Assembly (NCBI GenBank): GCA_013044305.1
Contig: JABEUT010000186.1
Coordinates: 1-5,964 of the forward strand
Direction of reading: 5' to 3'
DNA from: Bacteroidia bacterium
GTDB taxonomy: Bacteria > Bacteroidota > Bacteroidia > JABEUT01
DNA: 5,964 nucleotides
Part shown: positions 1 through 5,964 of the stretch, piece by piece
How positions within the stretch are numbered: position 1 is the stretch's first letter
Layout of the letters: every line of letters starts with the position of its first letter
Notes under the pieces: generated by a model
What the model was told of the DNA's origin: nothing
The model's input: only the letters and a program-made list of their open reading frames with translations
The model's database searches: none
Translations under genes and position numbers: made by a program

Positions 1-16
1 ACATTTGAAAAAGTAA

Positions 17-406
17 CTTATAGATACCAATATTTGCATTTATTTCATTAAAGGCAAATTTGCACTTGATAGAAAGTTCGGGAAAATAAACCCTGAAAAT
101 TGTTTTATTTCGGAAATAACATTAGCTGAACTAAAGTTTGGAGTTGAAAACAGCCAACGGGTCGCTCATAATAAAAAGGCGCTTGATATTTTTTTAAGTG
201 GAATAAAAATTCTTCCAATATTTCATTCCATTGATTTTTATGCAAAGGAAAAAGCAAGGTTAAGGCAATCGGGCATTACAGTTGATGATTTTGATTTATT
301 AATAGGCGCAACAGCAGTTACTAACGGTCTTGTAATGGTTACAAACAATTTCGAACACTTTAAATACATCAAAGGAATCATACTTGAGGACTGGACCAAA
401 CAATAA
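17..406 (+). pseudogene. VapC-type PIN-domain ribonuclease toxin, broken at the 5' end
   Basis: The open frame from 17 gives 129 residues that read as a nearly full VapC/FitB-like PIN domain, a Mg-dependent RNase that is the toxin of type II toxin-antitoxin pairs. Numbering from the first codon at 17, the N-terminal LIDTN motif carries the first acidic residue (D3), ITLAELKFG gives the conserved Glu (E38), DFDLLIGATA the third acidic position (D93), and VTNNFEHF the usual Thr-Asn near the C-terminus. The end, GIILEDW, is also typical. The start is the problem: codon 14-16, directly before LIDTN, is TAA, and no ATG, GTG or TTG in this frame could include D3. A TTG lies at 5-7, followed by two Lys codons and then the stop. 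Either a Tyr codon became TAA or a base was lost, so that the adjacent frame (open from 1) no longer joins. A sequencing error is possible. The antitoxin gene would normally lie just upstream, outside the window. The base composition is more AT-rich than the next gene. Confidence 0.8.
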
Positions 407-560
407 TATATTGTTCAACATACTCCTTACCTGGATGAGCATAGATGAGTTTGGGGCATTAATGTAAGGCTATAATCTCTGTGACGGATATTAATTTATT
501 AAAGTCTACCAGTTTATCTTTTAAATAAGCCCTGTATAACTTACCACTTACAACCAACCT

Positions 561-1736
561 ATGGACGCATACATCATCTCCGGATACCGCACAGCGGTAG
601 GCAAAGCCCCGCGCGGCAAGTTCCGCTTCACCCGTCCCGATGACCTCGCCGTTACGGTGATTCGTCACCTTATGGCATCGGTGCCTCAATTAAAAAATGA
701 GGACATTGACGATGTGATTGTCGGCAACGCCATGCCCGAAGCCGAACAGGGTTTGAACATGGGGCGCCTAATATCCCTCATGGCGCTCGACACGGATAAA
801 GTACCGGGCATGACCGTGAACCGCTACTGTGCTTCCGGGCTGGAGACCATTGCCATAGCTACCGCAAAAATAAGGGCAGGCATGGCAGACTGCATCATTG
901 CCGGCGGAGCCGAGTCCATGTCGCTTATACCTATGGGCGGGTGGCGCGTAGTTCCTAATCCCGATGTGGCGGCACTACATCCCGACTGGTACCGCAATAT
1001 GGGATTAACGGCCGAAGCCGTTGCCAAGGAATATGAGGTATCGCGCTCCGATCAGGATGCCTTCAGCCTCGAATCGCACCGGAAAGCCCTTGCAGCCATA
1101 AAGGAAAATAAGTTTAAAGATGGCATAGTGCCTGTGAAGGTGACAGAAAATTACATGGATGGAGGAAAAAAGAAAACAAAGGAATTTGTAGTAGATACCG
1201 ATGAAGGACCACGTGAAGACACCTCGCTCGAGATGCTTGCCAAGCTTAAACCCGCCTTTGCCGCCGGCGGATGTGTAACCGCAGGTAACTCCTCGCAGAT
1301 GAGCGACGGCGCGGCATTTGTCATGGTAATGTCGGAGAAGAAAATGAAAGAACTGAAGCTGAATCCTGTTGCCCGGCTTGTATCGTTCAGCGCAGCCGGC
1401 GTGCCACCCCGCATTATGGGCGTTGGTCCTATCGAGGCAATACCCAAAGCGCTCAAGCAGGCGAATATGAAATTAAGCGACATACAGCTCATTGAACTGA
1501 ACGAGGCATTTGCATCGCAGTCGCTGGCAGTAATCCGTAAACTGGAACTTAACCCTGCAATAGTAAATGTAAACGGCGGCGCCATTGCCTTAGGCCACCC
1601 GCTCGGATGCACAGGCGCAAAACTGTCGGTACAGCTTTTTAATGAAATGAGCCGCCGTAAACTTAAATACGGCATGGTTACCATGTGCGTAGGAACCGGA
1701 CAGGGCGCAGCAGGCATATATGAACTGATGAATTAA
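561..1736 (+). CDS. fadA: Acetyl-CoA acyltransferase (3-ketoacyl-CoA thiolase, FadA type)
   Basis: This cytosolic thiolase cleaves 3-ketoacyl-CoA with CoA to acetyl-CoA and a shortened acyl-CoA, the last step of the beta-oxidation cycle. The 391 residues match the usual length. The nucleophilic Cys is C90 in VNRYCASGLETIA. The NEAFA motif is at 314-318, the catalytic His is H346 in GGAIALGHPLGCTGAK, and the acid/base Cys is C376 in TMCVGTGQGAAGIYE. The loop IPMGG and the substrate-binding middle region are present. The ATG at 561 is chosen because MDAYIISGYRTAVGKAPRGKF matches the family N-terminus. No Shine-Dalgarno sequence precedes it, as is common in Bacteroidota. The final CxGxGQG motif fits FadA more closely than biosynthetic acetoacetyl-CoA thiolases (usually CIGGGMG), but the chain-length preference cannot be read from the sequence. 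The usual partners (hydroxyacyl-CoA dehydrogenase/enoyl-CoA hydratase, acyl-CoA dehydrogenase) are not in the window: the 5' neighbour is the broken toxin gene and the 3' neighbour a lipoprotein gene. Confidence 0.95.
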   Translation: MDAYIISGYRTAVGKAPRGKFRFTRPDDLAVTVIRHLMASVPQLKNEDIDDVIVGNAMPEAEQGLNMGRLISLMALDTDKVPGMTVNRYCASGLETIAIATAKIRAGMADCIIAGGAESMSLIPMGGWRVVPNPDVAALHPDWYRNMGLTAEAVAKEYEVSRSDQDAFSLESHRKALAAIKENKFKDGIVPVKVTENYMDGGKKKTKEFVVDTDEGPREDTSLEMLAKLKPAFAAGGCVTAGNSSQMSDGAAFVMVMSEKKMKELKLNPVARLVSFSAAGVPPRIMGVGPIEAIPKALKQANMKLSDIQLIELNEAFASQSLAVIRKLELNPAIVNVNGGAIALGHPLGCTGAKLSVQLFNEMSRRKLKYGMVTMCVGTGQGAAGIYELMN

Positions 1737-1815
1737 ACACCACCTGCATTCCAAATGGTTCCGAAAAACAAATAATTGAATCAAAAAAAACCCGGTAAAT
1801 AAAGTATCCCCATTT

Positions 1816-2394
1816 ATGAAAAAAGTAAGCAGATACATATTTCTTTTTGCCCTGCCTTCCATTTTTGCTCTTTTGGGTACCTCATGTGCCAACAGGAACC
1901 GGCATCCTGAAAAAACCAAGGCGCTTGACAGCCTCGCCCTGTTGCTCGACAGCGCCAATGCCACCCTTGCCAAGAGCGACAGCGTGCTTATCCGAAACCA
2001 TATCAACCATGTTTTTATTATCGTAGAACAGGTGCAAAGCAATGTGATTGATAAAAAAGACACCATCAGCAGAGGCGCCGCGGAAATATTGCGCACACTG
2101 AACGGCATACGGTGGCAACTGGAGACGTATTCAGGCAGAAAGCCGGTACTGATGTCGGTAATGAAACAATCGGCCATACAGTTGAGAAACCTGCGCCACG
2201 ACATAGCAAACAACCGCATCCCCGCCGACAGCGTGAACGTATATTATAATCTCGAAACGAAAAAGGCTGATGAACTGCTGGAAACCGCACAGCAGAGTTT
2301 CAAACTGATAGAAACGGAGATGCCGTTCTATGATATGATGGCTCCAAAAGCCGATTCGCTTATCGGGCGCCTGAACAGGCATCAGGGAATCTGA
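1816..2394 (+). CDS. Hypothetical helical lipoprotein
   Basis: I do not recognise the family of this 192-residue protein. It starts with MKKVSRY, followed by a hydrophobic stretch (about 8-20) and LLGTSC, which reads as a relaxed lipobox with C24 as the lipidated residue. The mature protein would therefore be anchored to the inner or outer membrane on the periplasmic side. The rest is mostly charged, amphipathic and probably alpha-helical: about 35-60 (rich in Leu, Asp and Ser), 64-105, 112-132 and 138-190, with heptad-like spacing that could form a helical bundle or coiled coil. No enzymatic motif is visible. There are no cysteines after C24. The gene begins 79 bp after the thiolase and ends 19 bp before the TPR gene, so it is probably co-transcribed with the latter and may act with it at the envelope. 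I see no TAnnTTTG motif upstream; the spacer contains an A-rich tract near 1783-1791. The lipoprotein prediction is fairly good; the function is unknown. Confidence 0.8.
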   Translation: MKKVSRYIFLFALPSIFALLGTSCANRNRHPEKTKALDSLALLLDSANATLAKSDSVLIRNHINHVFIIVEQVQSNVIDKKDTISRGAAEILRTLNGIRWQLETYSGRKPVLMSVMKQSAIQLRNLRHDIANNRIPADSVNVYYNLETKKADELLETAQQSFKLIETEMPFYDMMAPKADSLIGRLNRHQGI

Positions 2395-2413
2395 AAATGA
2401 CGATGCGCAGCTG

Positions 2414-4264
2414 ATGAACCGCATACGCAACATATTTGCCCTATTATTTTTGATCATTGGTTTATCATTCATTCCGGCTGCCGCCCAGGACTGGAGCAAT
2501 GAGCAGCTTGCCACCGAATATTACCAGAACAAGCAGTACGACAAGGCAATACCCTATTACCAAAAAATGTACGATGCCAAACCCTCAACGTACATCTATC
2601 ATAACTACCTCGATTGCCTGAATCAAACCCACGACTATAAACAAGCCATTAAGGTAATTAAGAAGGAAATGAAGCGCCAGCCCGATAACCTGGTGCTATG
2701 GCTTGATATGGGAACAGCCTATCAGCAGGAAGGCGATAACAAACAGATGAACGAATCGTTTGACAAAGCCATACGCAAGCTGCCGCCCGACCGCGATGAG
2801 GTAATCGCCCTGGGTCAGGCCTTTTCGGGCATAAAGCAATGGGACTATGCCCTCGCAACTTATAAAAAAGGGAAGAGCCTGCTGCATGATGCCTATCCTT
2901 TCCTTTTTGAAACAGGCGAGGTATATAAACAAATGGGCGACTTTGCCAAAATGACCGACAGCTACCTGGAGGCGCTGCTTATTTCACCTTCGTTTGTGCA
3001 AACAGTGGAAGACGCCCTGCAATATGACGCAGGCGAAAACGCCGACATCAGCCGCAATAATGCCATAAAAAAAGAACTGATGCGCTATGTACAGCGATAT
3101 CCGGATAACTCCATATTTTCGGAAATGCTCGTATGGATGCTGCTTCAGGAGAAAAATTACGCCGATGCCCTGACACAGGTTAAAGCGCTCGACCGCAGAA
3201 ACCGGGAAGGCGGCTGGAGGCTGATGGCTTTTGCCCGCACCTGTGCAGCCGACCAGGCATATACCCCTGCCATTGATGCCCTGCAATATGTTATTGACCT
3301 GGGAAGCAAAGGCGATTACTATTCGCAGGCCCGTGTGGAACAGCTCAACCTGATGTACACCAAGCTGATGGATGAAGGTGCATATACCAACGCGCAGCTG
3401 CTCAACCTGCAAACCAGATACCGGCAGACCATTTCAGAATTGGGAGAGAATGCCGGAACCGTGCCCCTCATACTGAATATGGCACACCTCGATGCCTTTT
3501 ACCTGAACCAGCCCGACAGCGCCATATCCATGCTTGCACGCGCCGCAGCAATACCCGGCCTGAACGCCGTAACCCGCGCACGGTGCCAGATGGAACTCGC
3601 CGGTGCAACAGTAGCGGCAGGAAGAATATGGGAAGCCTCCCTGATTTACTCCCGCATCCATGAATCGTTCAAACACGACCCGATAGGCGAAGAAGCCAAT
3701 CTGAAAAATGCATTTATTTACTTTTATACAGGCAATTTTAAATGGGCCAAGGCAGAACTCGACATCCTGAAGGCGGCCACCTCCAAACTTACCGCCAACG
3801 ATGCCATGTCCTTATCGCTGCTTATTGCCGACAATACCCAGGATACAGCCAATACCCTGCCCCTGCTGGTATATGCCCGCGCCATGTTGTTCCATTTCAG
3901 GAACCTGGAAGACTCGGCCCTGCTGCTGCTCGATTCTGTCGGACGCATGAATACGGAGTCGTCGCTGAAAGAAGAAGCACTCCTGTTACGAGCTGACATA
4001 GCCGCTAAAAAAGGCAGCTTTGCCGAAGCCGCCGCATACTACGAACAGGAAATAAAAACATACCCCGATGGCATGCTGCCCGACAAAGCCTTATTTTTCC
4101 TTGGACAGCTGGAAGAAAAAAAACTGCACAATGCAGATAAAGCGGCAGATTACTACAAGCAAATCATTCTCAACTATCCCGGTAGTTTTTACGTGCAGGA
4201 TGCCCGCGACCGGTACCGCAGCCTTATAAAAACGGCAGCGCCGCAGACAAGCCCTGTGAACTGA
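2414..4264 (+). CDS. Secreted tetratricopeptide-repeat protein
   Basis: This 616-residue protein has an N-terminal signal peptide (basic MNRIRN, hydrophobic about 8-20, probable cleavage around AAAQ at 22-25), so it is exported to the periplasm, where TPR arrays usually serve as protein-binding scaffolds. Helix-pair repeats are clear near 30-57 (EYYQNKQYDKAIPYYQKM), 62-91, 93-126, 127-160 and 161-193. More diverged repeats fill the middle. Two good ones close the protein at about 518-551 and 555-590, followed by YPGSFYVQDARDRYRSL, which resembles the BamD/YbgF (CpoB) type of TPR. There is no transmembrane helix after the signal and no catalytic domain. The start at 2414 is chosen because it gives a complete signal peptide directly after the preceding stop; the ATGs at 2397 and 2403 are in other frames. 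It lies 19 bp after the lipoprotein gene and 34 bp before ruvB. A role in envelope assembly or as a partner of the lipoprotein is an inference only. Confidence 0.9.
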   Translation: MNRIRNIFALLFLIIGLSFIPAAAQDWSNEQLATEYYQNKQYDKAIPYYQKMYDAKPSTYIYHNYLDCLNQTHDYKQAIKVIKKEMKRQPDNLVLWLDMGTAYQQEGDNKQMNESFDKAIRKLPPDRDEVIALGQAFSGIKQWDYALATYKKGKSLLHDAYPFLFETGEVYKQMGDFAKMTDSYLEALLISPSFVQTVEDALQYDAGENADISRNNAIKKELMRYVQRYPDNSIFSEMLVWMLLQEKNYADALTQVKALDRRNREGGWRLMAFARTCAADQAYTPAIDALQYVIDLGSKGDYYSQARVEQLNLMYTKLMDEGAYTNAQLLNLQTRYRQTISELGENAGTVPLILNMAHLDAFYLNQPDSAISMLARAAAIPGLNAVTRARCQMELAGATVAAGRIWEASLIYSRIHESFKHDPIGEEANLKNAFIYFYTGNFKWAKAELDILKAATSKLTANDAMSLSLLIADNTQDTANTLPLLVYARAMLFHFRNLEDSALLLLDSVGRMNTESSLKEEALLLRADIAAKKGSFAEAAAYYEQEIKTYPDGMLPDKALFFLGQLEEKKLHNADKAADYYKQIILNYPGSFYVQDARDRYRSLIKTAAPQTSPVN

Positions 4265-4267
4265 TAA

Positions 4268-4293
4268 TTGATTTTTACGTTTTCTTATCTTTG
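4268..4293 (+). promoter_or_regulatory. Bacteroidota-type promoter candidate for ruvB
   Basis: TATCTTTG at 4286-4293 matches the Bacteroidota -7 consensus TAnnTTTG exactly. A TTG at 4268-4270 could serve as the -33 element, but the 15-bp spacing is shorter than the roughly 17-23 bp usually reported. The -7 element ends 5 bp before the ruvB ATG, so transcription would start within a few bases of the start codon. Transcription from the upstream TPR gene could also read into ruvB. Confidence 0.5.
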
Positions 4294-4298
4294 CAGAA

Positions 4299-5321
4299 AT
4301 GAACCAAAACCTCGATCCCGAAAAGGAAAGCCTGACTACGGCGGAGAAAGAAGCCGAGAAGGAACTTCGTCCGAGGGAATTCGATGACTTTTCGGGGCAG
4401 GAAAAAGTGGTTGAAAACCTGAAGATATTCGTTCAGGCTGCCAAGAGCCGCGAAGAAGCCCTGGACCATGTACTGCTCCACGGACCGCCCGGACTCGGCA
4501 AAACCACCCTCGCACACATCATTGCATCTGAACTGGATGTGAATATACGGATAACCTCGGGTCCGGTACTCGAAAAACCGGGCGACCTGGCGGGCCTGCT
4601 CACCAACCTAGAATCGTTCGACATACTCTTTATTGACGAAATACACCGCCTTAGTCCCGTTGTGGAAGAATACCTTTATTCTGCCATGGAAGACTACCGG
4701 ATAGATATCATGCTCGATACCGGACCTAATGCCCGCAGCGTGCAGCTCAACCTGAATCCTTTTACACTGGTAGGAGCCACAACCCGTTCCGGCTTGCTTA
4801 CCGCACCCCTGCGTGCGCGCTTCGGCATCAACTTCAGGCTCGACTATTACCATTCTGCCCTGCTCCAGAAGATATTGCTGCGCACCGCCCGCATCCTGAA
4901 CATTGGAATAGACACCGAGGCATCGCTCGAAATAGCGCGGCGCAGCCGCGGAACGCCGCGTATCGCGAACGCCCTGCTGCGCAGGGTGCGCGATTTTGCG
5001 CAGGTAAAAGGCAAGGGCAAAATCGATTTGCCCATCACACAGTACGCCCTGAAGGCGCTGAACGTAGATGAAAACGGGCTTGATGAAATGGATAACCGTA
5101 TTCTTACCGCAATTATAGAAAAATTCAAGGGCGGCCCTGTAGGAATAACTACCATTGCCATAGCCGTAGGCGAGCAGCCGGGCACCATAGAGGAGGTGTA
5201 CGAACCCTTTCTCATTCAGGAAGGATACCTGGCGCGTACGCCTCGCGGCAGGGAAGCGACCGACAAAGCTTATAGGCACCTGAAAATAACCCCTACCCGA
5301 AACAACAACACGCTGTTTTAA
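4299..5321 (+). CDS. ruvB: Holliday junction branch migration ATPase RuvB
   Basis: RuvB is the hexameric AAA+ motor that, with RuvA, drives branch migration of Holliday junctions before RuvC cleavage. It acts in the cytoplasm in recombination and repair. The 340 residues match the normal length and look intact. Walker A is GPPGLGKTT (62-70), Walker B FIDEIH (111-116), sensor 1 GATTRSG (159-165), and the arginine finger lies in LRARFG (171-176). Sensor 2 is in RGTPRIANALLRRVRDFA (217-234), with R221 the probable sensor residue. GGPVGITTIA (278-287) and LARTPRGREAT (311-321) mark the C-terminal winged-helix DNA-binding domain. The N-terminus MNQNLDPEKESL resembles Bacteroidota RuvB proteins, which supports the ATG at 4299 although no ribosome-binding site precedes it. 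It is the third gene of a tightly spaced group after the lipoprotein and TPR genes, but also has a promoter motif of its own. ruvA and ruvC are not in the window. Confidence 0.98.
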   Translation: MNQNLDPEKESLTTAEKEAEKELRPREFDDFSGQEKVVENLKIFVQAAKSREEALDHVLLHGPPGLGKTTLAHIIASELDVNIRITSGPVLEKPGDLAGLLTNLESFDILFIDEIHRLSPVVEEYLYSAMEDYRIDIMLDTGPNARSVQLNLNPFTLVGATTRSGLLTAPLRARFGINFRLDYYHSALLQKILLRTARILNIGIDTEASLEIARRSRGTPRIANALLRRVRDFAQVKGKGKIDLPITQYALKALNVDENGLDEMDNRILTAIIEKFKGGPVGITTIAIAVGEQPGTIEEVYEPFLIQEGYLARTPRGREATDKAYRHLKITPTRNNNTLF

Positions 5322-5330
5322 AGCAGTTCC

Positions 5331-5350
5331 CTCCAAAAAAAGTATTGGAG
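5331..5350. repeat. Short inverted repeat between ruvB and the nuclease gene
   Basis: The arms CTCCAA (5331-5336) and TTGGAG (5345-5350) are perfect reverse complements around an 8-base A-rich loop, beginning 10 bp after the ruvB stop. No run of T follows on the + strand, so it is a poor intrinsic terminator. The right arm contains the TTG of the following promoter, so the repeat could be a regulator-binding site. A chance 6-bp palindrome cannot be excluded. Confidence 0.35.
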
Positions 5351-5374
5351 TGATAAATTACTTATATATATTTG
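5345..5374 (+). promoter_or_regulatory. Bacteroidota promoter of the restriction-like gene
   Basis: TTG at 5345-5347 and TATATTTG at 5367-5374 (an exact TAnnTTTG) are separated by 19 bp, the expected spacing for the Bacteroidota primary sigma factor. Transcription would start near 5378-5380, giving a leader of about 20 bases. The leader is very A/T-rich, with a run of seven A just before the ATG, which fits Bacteroidota translation starts lacking Shine-Dalgarno pairing. The gene therefore appears to be transcribed independently of ruvB. Confidence 0.7.
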
Positions 5375-5399
5375 CTTTTAATAATTAATCATTAAAAAA

Positions 5400-5882
5400 A
5401 TGGACTTCAAAGACCAAATCAAACAAATTGGAGATAGGGTTGCAAAACTAAAAGACAACATTTTAACAGAAGAAGCGACTAAAACATCTTTTGTTCTGCC
5501 ATTTCTGCAATGTTTAGGATACGATATTTTTGACCCCTTGGAAGTCGTTCCGGAATATGTTTGTGACATCCCAACAAAGAAGGGAGAAAAAATTGACTAC
5601 GCAATTTTTAAAGATGGTCAACCAATGATTTTAATTGAATGCAAGCATTGGCAACAAGACTTGGATTTACATGATGGTCAATTATTAAGATACTTTACTG
5701 TATCAAAAGCGCGATTCGGCATCCTAACAAATGGAATAAATTATCGTTTTTATACAGACTTAGTTGCCCCTAATATAATGGATGAGAAGCCTTTTTTTGA
5801 AATTAAAATTGATGAGTTAAAAGAACAACAAATTGAAAAACTCAAGGAATTTCAAAAAAGCACTTTGAGATGCTTCAGTTAA
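5400..5882 (+). CDS. Type I restriction HsdR N-terminal-like nuclease domain protein, C-terminally truncated
   Basis: The 160 residues match the N-terminal part of the small 'type I restriction enzyme HsdR N-terminal domain' proteins (HSDR_N family, PD-(D/E)XK fold). The visible nuclease core is E25 in TEEATK, D66 in KGEKIDYAIF, E80-x-K82 in ILIECKHW, and the Q94-x-x-x-Y98 motif in DGQLLRYF. FGILTNGINYRFYTDL (106-121) is also typical. These predict Mg-dependent DNA cleavage or binding. No helicase domain is present, and this group normally has none. Stand-alone relatives as I recall them run to roughly 250-350 residues; here the family match ends at about KEFQKST (149-155), then LRCFS and a stop. 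The start follows a good promoter and an A-rich leader. The gene is clearly more AT-rich than ruvB and has no methylase or specificity partner in view, which suggests an acquired orphan. Whether the truncated protein is functional is unknown; the catalytic residues are all retained. Confidence 0.85.
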   Translation: MDFKDQIKQIGDRVAKLKDNILTEEATKTSFVLPFLQCLGYDIFDPLEVVPEYVCDIPTKKGEKIDYAIFKDGQPMILIECKHWQQDLDLHDGQLLRYFTVSKARFGILTNGINYRFYTDLVAPNIMDEKPFFEIKIDELKEQQIEKLKEFQKSTLRCFS

Positions 5883-5964
5883 AGCGGACAGTTTATTTGA
5901 ATGGTTAAACAAAATTACTGATTTTTTCATATTTGTCAGGACTTATATAATTGAGGGATGAATG
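5883..5964. other. AT-rich tail without a recognisable gene
   Basis: This stretch contains no intact gene. A second frame is open from 5869 to a stop at 5959-5961 (30 codons, containing SLFEWLNKITDFF), but it has no start and no family resemblance that I recognise. GAGGG followed by ATG codons at 5958 and 5962 could mark the start of a gene beyond the window, but this cannot be judged here. Confidence 0.3.

Noticed and set aside
425..469. Distant inverted repeat CCTTAC / GTAAGG
   Set aside because: The six-base arms lie 33 bases apart with no T tract, so neither a terminator nor an operator is supported.
471..476. TATAAT resembling a classical sigma-70 -10 box
   Set aside because: The possible -35 (TTGGGG at 451-456) is only 14 bp away, and the organism appears to use the TAnnTTTG type of promoter.
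515..522. TATCTTTT as a -7 promoter element for the thiolase gene
   Set aside because: It misses the final G of TAnnTTTG and has no TTG at the right distance upstream; too weak to list as a feature.
1590..2219. Open frame of 209 codons on the - strand
   Set aside because: It crosses the 3' end of the thiolase gene, the spacer and the lipoprotein gene, with no family resemblance; it is an antisense shadow.
4608..5336. Long open frame of 242 codons on the - strand opposite ruvB
   Set aside because: ruvB is certain on the + strand; the antisense frame has no recognisable motif and is explained by GC-biased codon use.
5869..5961. Open frame of 30 codons overlapping the end of the nuclease gene
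   Set aside because: There is no start codon and no resemblance to the missing C-terminal part of the nuclease or to another family I know; this length can arise by chance in AT-rich DNA.

Overview
The window looks like chromosomal DNA from a member of the Bacteroidota, probably an environmental one of moderate GC. Three things support this: the -7 motif TAnnTTTG stands before two genes, start codons are not preceded by Shine-Dalgarno sequences, and the ruvB and type I restriction-like proteins resemble Bacteroidota versions. No phylogenetic search was run, so the assignment is an inference. All genes lie on the + strand.

Layout. Positions 17-406 hold most of a VapC-type PIN-domain toxin whose reading frame is broken at its 5' end. 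A short gap follows. Positions 561-1736 encode a complete FadA-type thiolase (beta-oxidation, acetyl-CoA acyltransferase). After 79 bp comes a compact group: a small predicted lipoprotein of unknown function (1816-2394), a secreted 616-residue TPR protein (2414-4264, 19 bp further on) and ruvB (4299-5321, 34 bp further on). ruvB has a -7 promoter motif that ends only 5 bp before its ATG, so a leaderless or nearly leaderless transcript is possible. A clear Bacteroidota promoter then precedes a short protein (5400-5882) that matches the N-terminal PD-(D/E)XK nuclease part of type I restriction HsdR-like proteins and appears to lack the rest.

How it fits together. The middle of the window (561-5321) is ordinary housekeeping DNA with GC-rich codon use: fatty-acid degradation, envelope proteins and Holliday-junction processing. 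The two ends are visibly more AT-rich and carry accessory defence or toxin genes, both apparently damaged (a toxin without an intact start and a nuclease without its C-terminal part). This looks like decaying horizontally acquired genes beside a conserved core. I found no tRNA, rRNA, CRISPR array, insertion sequence or convincing new system.
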